NCBI RefSeq assembly: GCF_001649575.2
Contig: NC_051444.1
Span: 22,560,306 to 22,624,305 of the forward strand
Length of the DNA stretch: 64,000 nucleotides
Direction: 5' to 3'
Source: Kryptolebias marmoratus
Lineage: Eukaryota; Chordata; Actinopteri; Cyprinodontiformes; Rivulidae
The notes below the pieces were generated by a model, which ran no database searches, was not told the origin of the DNA, and was given only the letters and a program-made list of their open reading frames with translations. Made by a program: the position numbers and the translations under genes. This document shows, one piece after another, positions 1 through 21,700 of this stretch. The number at the start of each line of letters is the position of its first letter. Positions within the stretch are counted from its first letter, which is position 1.

Positions 1-153
1 CAATGGTATTAATTTGAATTCTATCCTTAAAAACTCCTCAGATTTAATCTCGACTGGACATAAATGTTAAGGTGTATTGTAGTGTGCTTACTTCCTGTTA
101 ACTTTTTTCAGCCACCTTTCCTGCAGCATAGTGGGATCATTCCACTGTAGTGA

Positions 154-2494
<2,341 letters not shown>

Positions 2495-4710
2495 GTAAAC
2501 CCACCTGGTCTGTGTGTGGAGGTGAGAAAGGTGTGATGGGAGGGGGTCTGAGGCTTTGGGAACAGGACAGAAACATCTTTAGTAAAAGTTGATTTTTGTT
2601 TTTTTTGTTTTTTTAAAGACCTTTCTTTCCAGATTCTATCCAAAAGCTGAACCCATATCTTTTTGTTATGTTTCACTCAATAAAATGATTGTATAACGAT
2701 TCTAACACTTTGCTCACATACATTTGGTTTTTAATAATCAGCTTTGTGACGAGCACTTACAGCTCCCTGCTTCTACCACAACTGCATTTTCATACAATAC
2801 CTCTGAACAGCTCAACGTCCAATAAGGCTGTTTGTTTTCGTTCTGTAGCTCCAAGAACAATTTATTTTATCATATCACTGCAATACGAGAGCCGAGAAGC
2901 TGCAGGAGACAATCTGTGGTTTAGACTTCTTTTGTCGTCAGATCAGACAGAAGTTTGGTTGTTTTCCATCAGCAGTCTGTCAGTGATTCAGCCCTTGTGC
3001 CTGATCAGATTATGAAGTCAAACTTCTCTTAAGTTCGAGCTTATCAGTGGAAAAAAATCTTTTAAATTTGTGAGTGTCCCCCCCTAAATCGTTGACACAA
3101 TTGGAGACTTTTTGAATGAACAGAAGCGGTGCATAAATCAGATCATGTTTCAGATGAAGCTGATTGCAAAGCTGCGTTTCGTCTAACATCTCAGCGCTCT
3201 GTGATGAATTCTGGGGGAACTTGTGACGCTTGCCGTCCGCTTCAGTTTGCCCTTTATTTTCATATCTCTCGTCTTATAGGCGATGCGATTGAAGACTGTT
3301 TGCTAACCACAGAGGGTCAATTTCAGAATCATTTTCAATGGAGCTCAGGGTCAGTGATCATTATAAAATGTTCTGCAGGTGTAGTCAGAGCAACCAGTGC
3401 TGAAATGCTACAGATGAGAACTTCAGTGATTGCTTTGGCTCATATCTTTATTTTTGTTTTCCTTCTGTTAATTGCAGTTTTGTGTAGTTTATTTTGACAC
3501 ATAAAGGGAAATTGTGGAACAACATAAAATATACAAATCGAGCCATGTTGATGCAGTCAGGACAACAAAAAATGTTGGGAAAAAGGGGGGCAAAATGTGA
3601 TGTCTACAAACAAATGTGTAATTTTATTTTCATGATGGTAAAGAGTCTCAAAGACCCTTGTCCCCCTTTTAGATAATTTATGTTAATGACAGAATGATGG
3701 ATTGTTGAAAAATGTGGTTCTGCTTTTTGAATTAAAATGTTGAAGTTAAATATCAGTGGGTGACATTAGGGACCATATTATGAGGTGAGTTCATCGTACC
3801 TTTTTTACGCTCATCCTTGTGTTGGTTTAGACTTGATATAGTGAATGTAAGGAATACCAGCAGGGTCGGTTCAGCTTCAGTTTTGGGTTTTTATTTTTTT
3901 GTTTGTTTTCACTTGTAAAGAAAAGAAGCAGCTGAAGTCAGTCACTTCACGTAGTTGCATCATTTGCACATTTTACAGTCATGCAGAAGTTTTTCTTTGT
4001 TGGCTCTTTAATGCAGTTCACTCCAGTAGCTTTAAAATCCCCCTTACTCTAAGGCAACACACCCAGTATCCCAACTACAGCTCCTAATTCCCTCTGATCC
4101 GAAGTTCCTGTAACTTCGTTTGGCAAAGCTTTCTTTTTCTTGCACCTGTGCGTAATCACAAGCCCGATCTGAGGCCAGCGCCTGTCAGTAACCGGTTCGA
4201 TCATCTTTCAGACAGCGAAGCGGTCAAAGAGCGGATGTCAGTACGCTCTGAAGTCACGTTACTGAGGGTTTTGTTTGAGCTCGTGCCTGTTGAACAATGG
4301 CGAATGTGTGAGATGTCGTGCAGTGTTGATTTTTGTTTTTAATGTGACCACATCTGGCCTTCATAACTCACTCCTCGATCTGAATACGTACAGGGTCTGC
4401 TGGTGGACTGTTCTAGTCGTGTCTAAATGGAGGAAGGTTTGTTTGTTTTTTTTTTTTTTTTACTTCCTACTACTCTTACTTCCTCATTCTTTTGGCATTG
4501 CCCCAGAATGACTCGGGGAGGAGGGGGGGAATGTCAGAATCTACCTCTGCAGGTGAGGATGTGAAAGGAAGGCCAGGAGTCAGAGCTTTTGGAGTGCTTT
4601 ATTTTTACTAAAAAAATAAGATAAGCCCACCCCCAACCCCCTTCTTCTGTTCTCGATTGTACAATGTTCTTCTAGTTCAATCTTACTTTTCAATAAACAT
4701 TTTTTTAGGA
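2495..4710 (+). other. txlna: txlna 3' UTR with two candidate poly(A) signals
   Basis: No coding sequence is supported here. A canonical AATAAA lies at 2679-2684, about 185 bases after the stop, and a second at 4692-4697 followed by T-rich DNA, so short and long 3' UTR forms are plausible. Which one is used cannot be decided from sequence. The reverse complement of AATAAA at 4597-4602 could serve the convergent rbbp4 transcript inside this UTR. Confidence 0.55.
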
Positions 4711-4808
4711 TTTGCAATGAGTGAGTCATTTCCTCGGCTTTTCGTCTGAGAGAACATTCAAAGTGAAGAGAAAAGAAAAGCGTTGTTTTTTTGAAAAGTT
4801 ACAAAAGC

Positions 4809-5585
4809 TTTATTGCAGTATGTGGTGCAGGAAACGGAAACACTGCAATTTCACATTATGGAATAACGTAACAATCCCATACTGTTGGCGCAAACCAAAT
4901 ACCCAAGTGTTTATGTACCTTGAACAGAGTAGGAGGATGCGGTTTACGGTGACGTGTTAGCGAACGTACAATAACAGCAGCCATGAGAGCCGGAGAAGTG
5001 GTGAAGGAAGGAGCCTCGCTGGATGTGAGCAGCATGGTTCTCGATCGAAGGGGTCATTTCCTAACATCGTGTCCAAGTTTCAGAAAGGCCTGCCTTTACC
5101 ATTTCTGTCAACTTGCTGTCATTTTGGATTTTTTTAAAATAATTTTTCTTGAATAAGCCCTTTTAAAATTAGCTGATTATGAAAATAGACAGGAAGTTCT
5201 TTTAAACAGAAAAGATTTTATGCCCTGTAGAAATTTCAAATTCCTTTCAGCACAAAATACTATTATACAAATACTGAAAATGAATCCACCTGAGAGGGTC
5301 AGCATTTTTTAATCTTAAACTCTGGGTAGAGGTTAAGTGCCTATTTTTTTTTTTTTCTTTGATTTTCTTTTTTTGTAATCCCTGGTTTTAGTTAAGTTTT
5401 AAGCATAAAGATCTTGAATCCCCCCCCCAAAAAATAAAAAAAATTGCTAGACTGGGGAGCAAGCAGCTTCATCGTCGTAAATCGTTTTGGACTCTAGATG
5501 GGCCGGAGACGGCGCTGCACTCCGGGGGCCGTAGGGAATGGACGAGAAGCTGCGCCTGGACAGAAACCGGCGTGGAGCTGATTCG
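4809..5585 (-). other. rbbp4: rbbp4 3' UTR, ending near an AATAAA
   Basis: This AT-rich stretch follows the rbbp4 stop codon. AATAAA on the minus strand at 4809-4814 is the first good poly(A) signal after about 770 bases. No open frame here looks like protein. The end is inferred from the signal only. Confidence 0.5.
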
Positions 5586-12331
<6,746 letters not shown>

Positions 12332-12570
12332 GTCGCGAACTTTGCGCTGTGTGTGTGTTATTTTTAAAAACAGCCCTACGGTCCTTGAGTCGTTCCCCTT
12401 ACAAATTCTTGTCACAGATAAAGTATACTTCTTCCTTTTCAGCGCCGATTTTCTTGCCGCGTACTGCGCATGCGTCGAGTTCTACGCGCGTATCGACGAG
12501 GATCACCGCTGCGCAAAGACTGCGCAGGAGGAAAAAAATGGCGTCCAGCTTCCGGGTTTCAAATGGATAA
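12332..12570 (-). promoter_or_regulatory. rbbp4: rbbp4 promoter / 5' UTR with NRF1, YY1 and ETS-like motifs
   Basis: The DNA just upstream of the rbbp4 ATG is CpG-rich in an AT-rich neighbourhood. TGCGCATGCG at 12465-12474 is a palindromic NRF1-type site, and two more TGCGCA half-sites follow near 12509 and 12521. AAATGGCG (about 12536-12543) fits YY1, and GCTTCCGG (12548-12555) fits an inverted ETS site. This is a typical TATA-less housekeeping promoter. The exact start site is unknown. Confidence 0.7.
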
Positions 12571-12913
12571 ATGTGTGATTAAATAGTTAGAATCTTTAAT
12601 AAAAACGGATATTAGATGAACAAATTTGACTGTGGGGAATCAGTAATGTGCAAAACAGAAAATGTGGAATAAAACAGAATAGGATTTATTGTCATTGCAC
12701 CTTCTATTAGGCACCTCTAATGAAAAACATCTGATCCTTGATTAAAAAGCATAATGAAAACCAATTATATTTCAGTGTCACAAGTGATAAGTGGCATTGT
12801 TATAAATGGAATAACTGCTTCTTTTTCTTCTTTTTATTAACCTATAAACACTTTATTTTGTGATGTATATGTACGCAAGGAGCACTGCAGCCTATGTTGC
12901 GCATTCCAATGAG
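12571..12913. other. Spacer between the rbbp4 promoter and the hdgfl3 3' end
   Basis: This is AT-rich single-copy-looking DNA with no open frame, repeat or promoter that I can support. The hdgfl3 transcript probably ends at its upper edge. Confidence 0.4.
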
Positions 12914-14990
12914 TTTATTTTGCAAAAGTCTCTTACATAAACAGTGAAAACAGTTTACAGTAAATTACAAACCTTGTAAATGCTAAATATGTTCCAACTA
13001 CAAACAAAACAAATATTTGGTGGAAAAAAAACAAACAAAAAAAGTTAACATATAGAAGATGTATCAACTATTATTACAAAATAAATAATCTAAACCTCAA
13101 AACTTGAGACAATATGGGTTTTGGCTATTTTAAAATGAGTAATGACACTGCACAGTATTTTGTCCACAGTGTTTCAGATGAAAACTATCTTCAGAACTGT
13201 GATTTCTTGGAAAATGAAGTGCAGTCAATATTCATGTCTGGTCTGACACCGGGACAAGGCGAAAGTAAAAACGTTTTCTTCCCCGCAACATACCAAAGAA
13301 ACATGATTTTTGCACTAAAAATCATTAAAGACTTTCATTTAAAAAAAAAAAAAAAGATATGAAGAACAACTGCATGCCACTATAAAATGCTTTGAAATGT
13401 ACATCGATTTATTTCACAAACACACATAGGAACAGATGTAATACTTTTTCATAGAAAATGGCATTTAGAGCAGTCCAGCTAGAACAGTGGGCCTATATTC
13501 TACAACAAAAGGCAAAATATTCAGATCTAATTAAAAAGAAGTTACATTGTGTAACCGAATTGTGCACAACACTCCATATAATTGTCTATGTTTTCCCCAT
13601 TCATCTTTTTTCTGGTTACATAAGAGATATTGACAGTCTTGGAATATTCCACACTAACCTTTATAATTATCCTGATTATAAAAATGATTATAAACTATAA
13701 CTAGAGTGAACAGCACACTGCAATACCCTACATTTGTCACAGACTTATAGATGGAATGTATATGATGAATATGATTAATACAAGTAGCTATGGACAACCA
13801 GTATAAGTACGGTTTGATAGCTATCTACAGTATGTGACTACGAAGCACACAGGAAGAATAATAGCCTCTCCAACCTATTTCTCCATCTGGTTGAAATGTT
13901 GTGACAGGGTTTTAATATATCAATGCACCAATACTGTATTATTTATTTATTTATTATTTTTTTATGTGACACAGATTTCACACGGTAACAAACGGCCCTA
14001 TAATAAGTTACGGATGCAGTGTGTAACTTGTAGCTTTGCTTATATTCAGTTACATTCATAATTTAAATCTTGTGAAATTATAAAAAGAAAATTGAGCTAA
14101 AGGTGCGGAATGGATGTGATCAGTTAGCTGAAGCGCTGCAAACATTTGAGGTGTGAAAAAAAAAAAGAAAAGCCGAACTTGGGTTTGTTGAGCCTCCATT
14201 TTAAGGATGTTGGCCGACTTTTGAATGGGATCATCAGCAGGTTACCACAGATGTCTGTTTCATCAAAGAGGCATTAGACTTGCCTTAACTGTAGGAACTA
14301 TTTATGCACTGATGACTTTTATTACTCACACCTCTTCATTTATTCAGCAGAAGCACCCAAATGGCATGTATAATGCCCCTTTAAGTGTGAAAGTGCAAAC
14401 ATAAAAGCTTGGAATGAGTGAGAGATCAGAACGAAAGGTTTTGTCAGGTAAGCTAACCTATAAAAAACCTTGAAATAGCTTTTTTTACTACACTCCTCTG
14501 GGCTACAGAGCAAAATCATCCCAGTTTTGTTTTAAAGCCAGAATTATAGTTTTTTTTCCCTGTTGTCAAATATTTCAGGGTTTTTCCAGTTCTAAACCGG
14601 GGCTGGTGGGCAGGACTTTTACATTTATTGGGGGGGAAAAAGAGACTTTCTAAAAACAAATGTTAACAAATCTCCTAATCATGACAGAATATGAGACATT
14701 TTCAATGTCCCCAAAAGATAATATTAATTTCAGTCTGTTTTAAATTTTACTTCGACTTCTGACGAATCTCTTTGATTAAGTGCTACAAAAATCCACATGG
14801 TGACTGATGCCTGAGTCGGTGAGCGTGTGCCCTCCTTACAAACGCAGCGGACATCCAACACAGAGGTGGAGGTGAAGATGGAAGCCAGTAGATGGTGCAG
14901 ATGAGAAACCGTGTTGTGGATTCACTTCCCTCTGCTGTCACAACTACAAGGAGTGATTTCACATCACTCGTTTTTTTTTGTTTTCTCCAT
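12914..14990 (-). other. hdgfl3: hdgfl3 long 3' UTR with terminal AATAAA
   Basis: About 2.1 kb of AT-rich, non-coding sequence follows the proposed hdgfl3 stop. AATAAA on the minus strand at 12914-12919 is a plausible end. Several earlier AATAAA-like sites exist, so shorter forms are possible. Apparent open frames here are short and lack conservation cues. Confidence 0.45.
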
Positions 14991-17724
14991 TTAATGTTCT
15001 TCCATGAGCAGCTGGTTCTAGGAAGAAAAGAAATATCAAATAAATTAAAATATAATCAAACAGTGGGTGAATCCAAATATTGACCAAACTGCAAACACAT
15101 TACCACAGCTTAGCAACAATTTTAAGCGAAGACATCAAGTCCTCGCAAAACTGCTTTGCGGCTTTTAGACGTGGCACAGAATTTTAAATCATTTCCAAGT
15201 TTTTAAGAGGATTATCGGACATCACTGTTGCCTCTCTGCCCTGTCCGCCTGCCACTGTGCTGGGTCAGCAGGGAGAAAAGAAATGAAAGCGCCTACGAAT
15301 CCCACCTTACTGTCAGTGGTGTTCTGAATGAAGTCGTTGTCATGGTCTCCTCCCTCCGAGCTGCTCTTCTGGTCGTCATCTTTCCCGTCCTTTTCCAGAT
15401 CATCCTCTCCGGAGGAGATCCTCGACAGTTTTGAGGATTTCTGCTGCGGACAAACGCATCGCGACGCAGAAAACAAAGATCAGTGAGAAGACATCATATT
15501 TCAGGGGATGAAACTCACCCAGGCTGAGGGGAAAGCGAGCCATCTGAAATGTAAAGCAGTCTTGTGTTTGTATAGCTCTAATTTAAAGGACTATTCCACA
15601 AAACAGGAACAGTGAAATTTTGTCTAAGACTAAACTGGCACTGGAACAGTTTCTAACCCCTAGCAACTCCGTAAAAATGAAGATCCGGTCCACTGTTTCA
15701 CTTCCCGGATAAAAGCCACACTGTTCCTCCTGAATCCCAGGTTTGACAATCAGTCGGTATATATATGTGTCTATTAAATAAAGAAGAAAATAAGATCTTA
15801 AAACAATCATTACTATTGGAAGCATGGCACTAATCAACTCGTCTAAAAGCTTTACTCAAAGTACCAATTTGTAATGAGCCTTTTTCCTGACACAGCATAC
15901 CATTACAAAGTAATGTGTCTTCAGCAGGTATTACCAGAGTTACTGGATCTGGCATGATTGGAATGCAGCTCTAGATTTTCACAGACATACTCTAGATTTC
16001 ATCTGCTCTTAGAAATTCTGCTCCATTTTTTTGGTTTTGGCTAAAGACGCAGGGCATTCCAAACTCTTCAGACAATAATTTCTGTTTCAAAACTTAACTT
16101 AATGGGCCCTAATTGTAAAACTCATTAGCAAACAAATGTAAAAGCATGACCGTCAATGCCATGCCAAAGTGTGACTGTCTCCAGAGTTCGAGTGGAAAAA
16201 TTGCTAAAAAAAAAAGTGGAGAGGGGAGAAATATAAAAACTCCTGTTTAATGCATTTTATTTCTCAAATTAGGACCTTCTAGTTTACTTATATATCTCTT
16301 AGCTTTTGTGCAAACACACACACAGTGTAACAATGATGTGATCAACACCCTGCTCAAAAGCAGCACTACATTCCTTTGTATGCGCCGGATGTGCCTGATG
16401 TAAAATGATAGAGACCAGTTGCTAGGCAACTGTTGTTGCTAAGGGAAGAGCTTGATGATGTGGTGTGTGTGTGTGTGTGTGTGTGTGTGACTTTCAGTCT
16501 GCTTTCATTTACAGCAGCATATACAGAAATACAGTGCCACACGCTTGCAGTTCTCCATCAATTTAAAAATGAAAGCTTTTTTTTTTTATTTATTTATTTA
16601 CTAAAACTAAAAGGACTAAGAGGAACAGCAGGGTGAGCGTAGAAAGATAACCAGGAACACAAGCTGCTATGAAAAAGTAAAGTTTGAACGCCTCAAATTA
16701 TGCCAGAGGTTGCTCATGGAATGATCATGGAATTTCAGGAATGTTACAAAAAATAATAATGATTTAATGTTGAACAGCAATTATTTTAATGTTATATAAT
16801 ATTATTTCTGTTATTATTTATATAATTTTATATATTTTTTATGTTATTATAACATGTTATAACATAAGAATCTAAGTTTTTTTTAAGTCTGCTGCTGTGA
16901 CAAACTCATTTTCCTCAGGGATAAATAAAATATCCATTCATTCATTCATTCATTCATTCATTCATTCATCTGTTCATCCATTGTCTTGTTCTAATTACTT
17001 TTGTGAGTGCTAAAAAACCTTAACAACATAACTTCGGGACACAGTGTAGAGGTAGTCCTAATGATCAGTCAGCCAACTAATTTGGGCAATTTTCACCTTT
17101 ATTTTTGAATTAGCATGAGCTATGTCTGAAGAGGCTCTGCTGATTTAAAGACAGGTAAATCTGTGGGAACCACAGTGGTGTTACACTTTACATTGCGTCC
17201 ACGTGTCAATACACTTCCCACAACATGTCTGCTTTTCACAGCAAGGGAGCAAATCTTTGGCCCAACACAGTAAAACCCCAAAGAACGTTAACGGGAGCTA
17301 TTCAGTACCTTTATTCTCTGGTAATTAAACATGTTTACAGTGTGTGGTTTCTAACTAAAGTCGGTGCCTTGATTACATTATCTCCAGTGGCCTATGTATT
17401 AAAAATAAATAAATAAATCTGAGATGTGAGGAGCAGGCAGTGGAAGGAGACAAAACAGTTTTATTTATTTAATCATCTGGAATCTATACATTTCTAATCC
17501 ATTGGTTCTGAGCCCTGTGCTGTTCCTACTTTTCACCATCACACACTTTAAATATAGTATACTGGTATAGGTTTAAATATTATGTTATTATATTTAAAAG
17601 CAAAACAGAAACAAACAAATCAATCATTTAAATCAGCCTGATTTCTGAAAAGGTTGTTTCCAGCTACTGAAAAACCCTGATTAGTCACCCTGTAACACAG
17701 TCATCACTGAAAATCATCATCACC

Positions 17725-17756
<32 letters not shown>

Positions 17757-20700
17757 CCCTGTCCAAACTGCTGCATCAAATTTACTGACAACAAAATCTG
17801 CATTCGGCGTTCAGTGGTTCAAATCATCTGCACTCACACTACGGCCTTGTCCACAAGATAAAACAATCTTTGACATTTTAAAAAATATATCCTTGCAACA
17901 GTGGCACCATTTCTAGAAATGTCGTCATTCACACAGTAACTATGCCAGGCCTGCATGTGGCACTGAAAGGCTGCCACAAAAATACTCTAAAACAGGAAAT
18001 GAGGTGTGGAGCGTGCACATAAAGCTTACACGCTGGGTCGTAGGCTAGGTTAGATTTGGGGCAACGACATCTCGGTTTTTAAAAAGGGTTGCTTTTAGCT
18101 TTTAGTTTCTTTGTGGAAACGCAATGGTGGCGTTCCAAGATTTTTTTTTCACTCAAGAACCCGTTTTCAAAAAAGGACCATTTCTGCAGTACTAAAATGC
18201 TGTTTCTGTGTGGATGCATGGCTGAGTGTTCACAAAAACCGTTCCCACGTGGTAGGTTTTCAAGCATGTTTCATGTTTTGCTCTGAAGCTGAGCTGTAAG
18301 AACTTTCTTTTTTGCAGATCCAAGAAACTTTAAATATTGAGGAAAACAACATTTATTTGTCTTCATTCCTGGCCGTTTCTTTTAAAGCGTATTGATGGAG
18401 TCACTTTCCATCAAACACGTCACACATTTTCCAAAGTACCTCTTTGAAAACAAATTAGAATAAATCAGCATCTAAAGATACTACAGCTGCACCTACAGCT
18501 TCAAAATCCATAAGATGCAATCGTTTAAGAGCAACTTTTCCATTCACATCACAGAATACTGTCCTCTCCTGCTGAAGTCAGACCTCCCATAGGCAGCAGA
18601 ACATGAGCTTATGACTTCAAGATTAAGGATTGCTTCCAGTCATACCAAGGAAATCTACTTTCTCGCGTGATGACTTAATTTGCAGGTTGCTCCTTATTGT
18701 TACATAACACCCGGAGTGAAATGATTACCTTGGAAGTGGCTGTTTTTTTCCGCTTGGATCCCGTCTTGTCCCCCTTCAGCTTCTCCTTCTCGTCCTCCTC
18801 CTTGACGGAGTCGCCTTCCTCACCTTCGCTGCTGCCGTCAGCGGCGTTCCCCCCCACCTCCGTTTCTGAGGAGCTTTGTTGCTGGATCACCTGTGCGGCA
18901 AAACACAACCACCACGGGCTTTAAAACCAAGCGGAAAAAAGGGACACAGCAAAAGTAACGCAGCACCTTCTTTCTCACTCCTTTGGACAGCCCTTTTTTA
19001 TTCGCCTCTTAACTTTGACTAACTTCCTGCTTTAGTAAGTATCAAGGCCATGCCCCCTCATGTGTTATTCTCTGTCTTTTCTCTAAATCACAGGTAAAAA
19101 CAGACGGCCAACTGACCTGATAACCTGTGAACTTCACTCCGGGGTTGTTCTCGATCTCCCACAGGCCTTCGTTGAAACCTTTCCTCTTGTTGGACTTACC
19201 GAATTTGTCTTTATACTCTTTGTAGGGCAGAAGATCCTTTGGACCCAAGAATGCGCTAAAGAAGAAGAAGACACACTGACGTCACCTGCTGCCACTCCAA
19301 ACGAACACAGATGCCACACATTGTTGGTCCACTCAGTAATTAGAAGTTACAGTTTTTAAATGTAAATGTATTTATCTTTGTTTAAACACAATGGTCTAAA
19401 ACTATGCGTTTGATTTATTTTTATTGCCCGCTAAAGAAATATGGGCTGTAATTTTTATTTTTTTACTCCTGTTTGGCAAAATATCTCATGAACCTCTGGA
19501 CAGATTTAATGAGACTCTCAGAAACTAATCACTGGATGTACATCTGCAAGTGAAGCCAAACCAGTTCAAGATGGCCACCATAGCTAAATAAACTTAACAC
19601 AAAATGGCTGTAACTCAACTAATTTTACAGATAGAGCTAAAATTTGGTGGGATAGTAGCTGAGAGTCATCCCCAACACACAGTCCGAGGGCTAACTGATC
19701 TCTTTTTAAAACTTTGCCATGAACCACTGGAGTCTAAATAAGTGATAAATGTTTGAAGTCAACCCTATTTAAGATGGCTGCCACACCTAATCGAACATGT
19801 CTATAACACATATTTCAAAGGATAACAGGTGACGCAAGATCCCACATAACGTCATTTTGTTCAACCAAAACAAATCGATTTCCATCTTTTCTCATTATAA
19901 GATGAGTTCCAAGCTGTGATATGTGTGCCTTCAAGGAATGGTTCCCCACTGGCCGAGGTCCCGGTTCTACTGACAGTTTTTAAACATCCGTCATGTTGAG
20001 GAACCACGCAGACAGGGGAGCATTTTTTACATGCAGTGCCAGAAATAAGACCCTGCACCCGAGAAAAAGATGTGGTGAATGCATGACAAAAGCAAAACAG
20101 AAGAAAAAAACCCCCCAAAAGGTAGAGGACATCTTCCTTCAGTCATCATAAATTTGTGATCTGTGAAGAACAAAATAAAATAAAAAAAAGTTTGAGGTGG
20201 GGGAGCACTGCTGAGGACGGAGCAGGGGTTTTCAGAAACGCAGTCTTAGTGGAAGATGCTCTGGGCTCATGGAGAACAGGAAAGGGCATGCATTAACTGT
20301 TTTTATTTTTCGTTTTTTTCCCCAAATTTTAATAGAAACTTTTCACTCATACGTATAAAAACATGTTGACATTTCACATAGAAGCACTACAGTTCCAATC
20401 ATTTTTTAACAGCATTCCACCCTCTTTTATTATTATTATTATTATTATTTTTTACACATGGAAACTTTTAAGAGAACCAACTGCATCACAAAACCTGAAC
20501 ATCATGGGAGCTTCCCTCTTTATAAATCATAAAAAAAGAAGAAAACTGCATACGTTTCATGAGTCCCAAAGAAGAAGATTGGGTACTTGTTGGCAGGCGG
20601 TTTGACAGCTCCCTCTGGAAGCTCATCAATCTGAAGGATAAAAGGCAGAGAAAATATTATAGGATGTGTGTAACCCATCTTTAAAAAAAAACCAAACACA

Positions 20701-21367
20701 TCAGTTTTATTTTAGTCCACTACAGGCACAAGTTCTGACAATCACAAAAAAAAAACATGCTGTTCTCATAATCAGCCTAGTGCAAAAGCCCAGAAACTGT
20801 ATTTAAATAAATAAAATAAAAGCTGTATTCAAATTGACTGAATGCATGCCAAACCTGTCTTTAAACTCATATTTTCAGTCTTTTTTAGGAGTTGTTCCAT
20901 TTTATATTAAAACTAGTGTTAAAGGTTGCTTGAGGTCAACTCATTTATGCCACTGATGAAGCAAACCATTGCCATTAAAAACAAAAATAAACATGTGCAG
21001 AAACTACAAGCAAGAGGGTGCAGGGAGGAAGACGGGCATTCAAAAAAATATATAAATAAATAAACAACCGAAGCCCCCGCCATCATTTCGAGATGCTATC
21101 GATAAAAGCAGCCAGGAACACCTGCCAGTCGCTGCCCAGATAGGCGAGCTAATGTGGCTGTCAGAGAGCAGCGCGGTCCCCGCCGCATCCATCCGTCTCC
21201 CTCCTGCGGCGCAGCGGCGGCCGCTCTGCGCACACCCTCCCCGCCTCTCCGCGCTCTCAGCCCGGATCGCATGCTGCACTCACCCGCGCCGGCCAGTGCG
21301 GGTATCCCTTCATCTTAGCGAAAACCAGATCCCCTGCCTTGCACTCCCGCAGCCGTGGTCGAGCCAT
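14991..21367 (-). CDS. hdgfl3: HDGF-like protein 3 (HRP-3), PWWP-domain protein, six coding exons, about 207 aa
   Basis: HDGF-family proteins are nuclear; their N-terminal PWWP domain binds nucleosomes and DNA, and HDGFL3 is neuronal-enriched in mammals. Coding exons, 5' to 3' on the minus strand: 21284-21367, 20554-20630, 19117-19255, 18729-18890, 15306-15440 and 14991-15017. The first exon starts [20 protein letters not shown] and carries the PWWP signature as PHWP at residues 23-26. Exons 2-3 complete the domain ([20 protein letters not shown]) and end at GYQ, residue 100. KSNKRKG (about 74-80) and GSKRKK (144-149) are likely nuclear localisation signals. The rest is an acidic/serine tail with KSSSEGGD, as in human HDGFL3. 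The last exon (NQLLMEEH, stop) is the weak point: it has a good acceptor and fits the phase but is not conserved with human. Exon 5 has a tandem NAGNAG acceptor that could add one Gln. Confidence 0.9.
16416..16432. promoter_or_regulatory. RFX X-box-like palindrome in hdgfl3 intron 4
   Basis: CAGTTGC-TAG-GCAACTG is a perfect inverted repeat with a 3-base spacer and contains GTTGCTAGGCAAC, very close to the RFX X-box consensus. Function is inferred from the motif only. Confidence 0.45.
16463..16489. repeat. (GT)n microsatellite
   Basis: About 13 uninterrupted GT units in hdgfl3 intron 4, just next to the X-box-like palindrome. Confidence 0.97.
16875..16969 (+). repeat. LINE-like 3' tail ending in (ATTC)n
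   Basis: TTTTCCTCAGGGATAAATAA followed by a run of ATTC units (16935-16969) resembles the 3' end of fish CR1/Rex1/L2-type LINEs, which often end with a short tandem repeat. Only the tail is present. The family is from memory. Confidence 0.55.
17713..17757. repeat. (CAT)n microsatellite, imperfect
   Basis: Roughly 15 ATC/CAT units with a few CAC interruptions in hdgfl3 intron 4. Confidence 0.95.
19470..19835 (+). repeat. Unnamed interspersed repeat, copy 1 (hdgfl3 intron 2)
   Basis: It has the family landmarks in order: AATATCTCATGAACCTCTGG, ATTTAATGAGACTCTCAGAA, CAAGATGGCCACCATAGCTA, TTTTACAGATAGAGCTAAAA, GTAGCTGAGAGTCAT. The same order recurs at seven other places in the window. No coding potential or inverted ends are evident. 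Confidence 0.8.
20426..20450. repeat. (TTA)n short tandem repeat
   Basis: About eight TTA units in hdgfl3 intron 2, close to exon 2. Confidence 0.85.
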
Positions 21368-21700
21368 GTCGCTGGATAAACGCTGGGAGACGTGGGATGA
21401 CTTTTTTTTTTTTAATTTTTTTTTTTTTTTTTTTGGTTATGCTCAGCAGATTTCCCCCAGGGCCCCCCTACTACAGGGCTAAAATATCGACCACCAGCGC
21501 TTTTATATCAACACTGCAATTTACACGGAAAAAAAAAAAATTAATAATAAAAAAAAGCGCGGAAAACGGGGCCTCACACTGGGCTATGCTGTCACGCACA
21601 AAGTCAGGCGTAAACGTAATGGAGAATAGGCCTAAAATTGCGTAGCGAGCCTTTAAAAAACGCAGTCCGTCAGAATGTAAACACTGTCATTTCCGGTTTT
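21080..21700 (-). promoter_or_regulatory. hdgfl3: hdgfl3 CpG-rich first exon and promoter region
   Basis: CpG density rises sharply around the first exon (21150-21370) and drops beyond about 21480. Long T and A runs (for example 21403-21434) lie just upstream of the ATG in the gene's sense. No TATA box or clear start site was identified. Confidence 0.5.
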
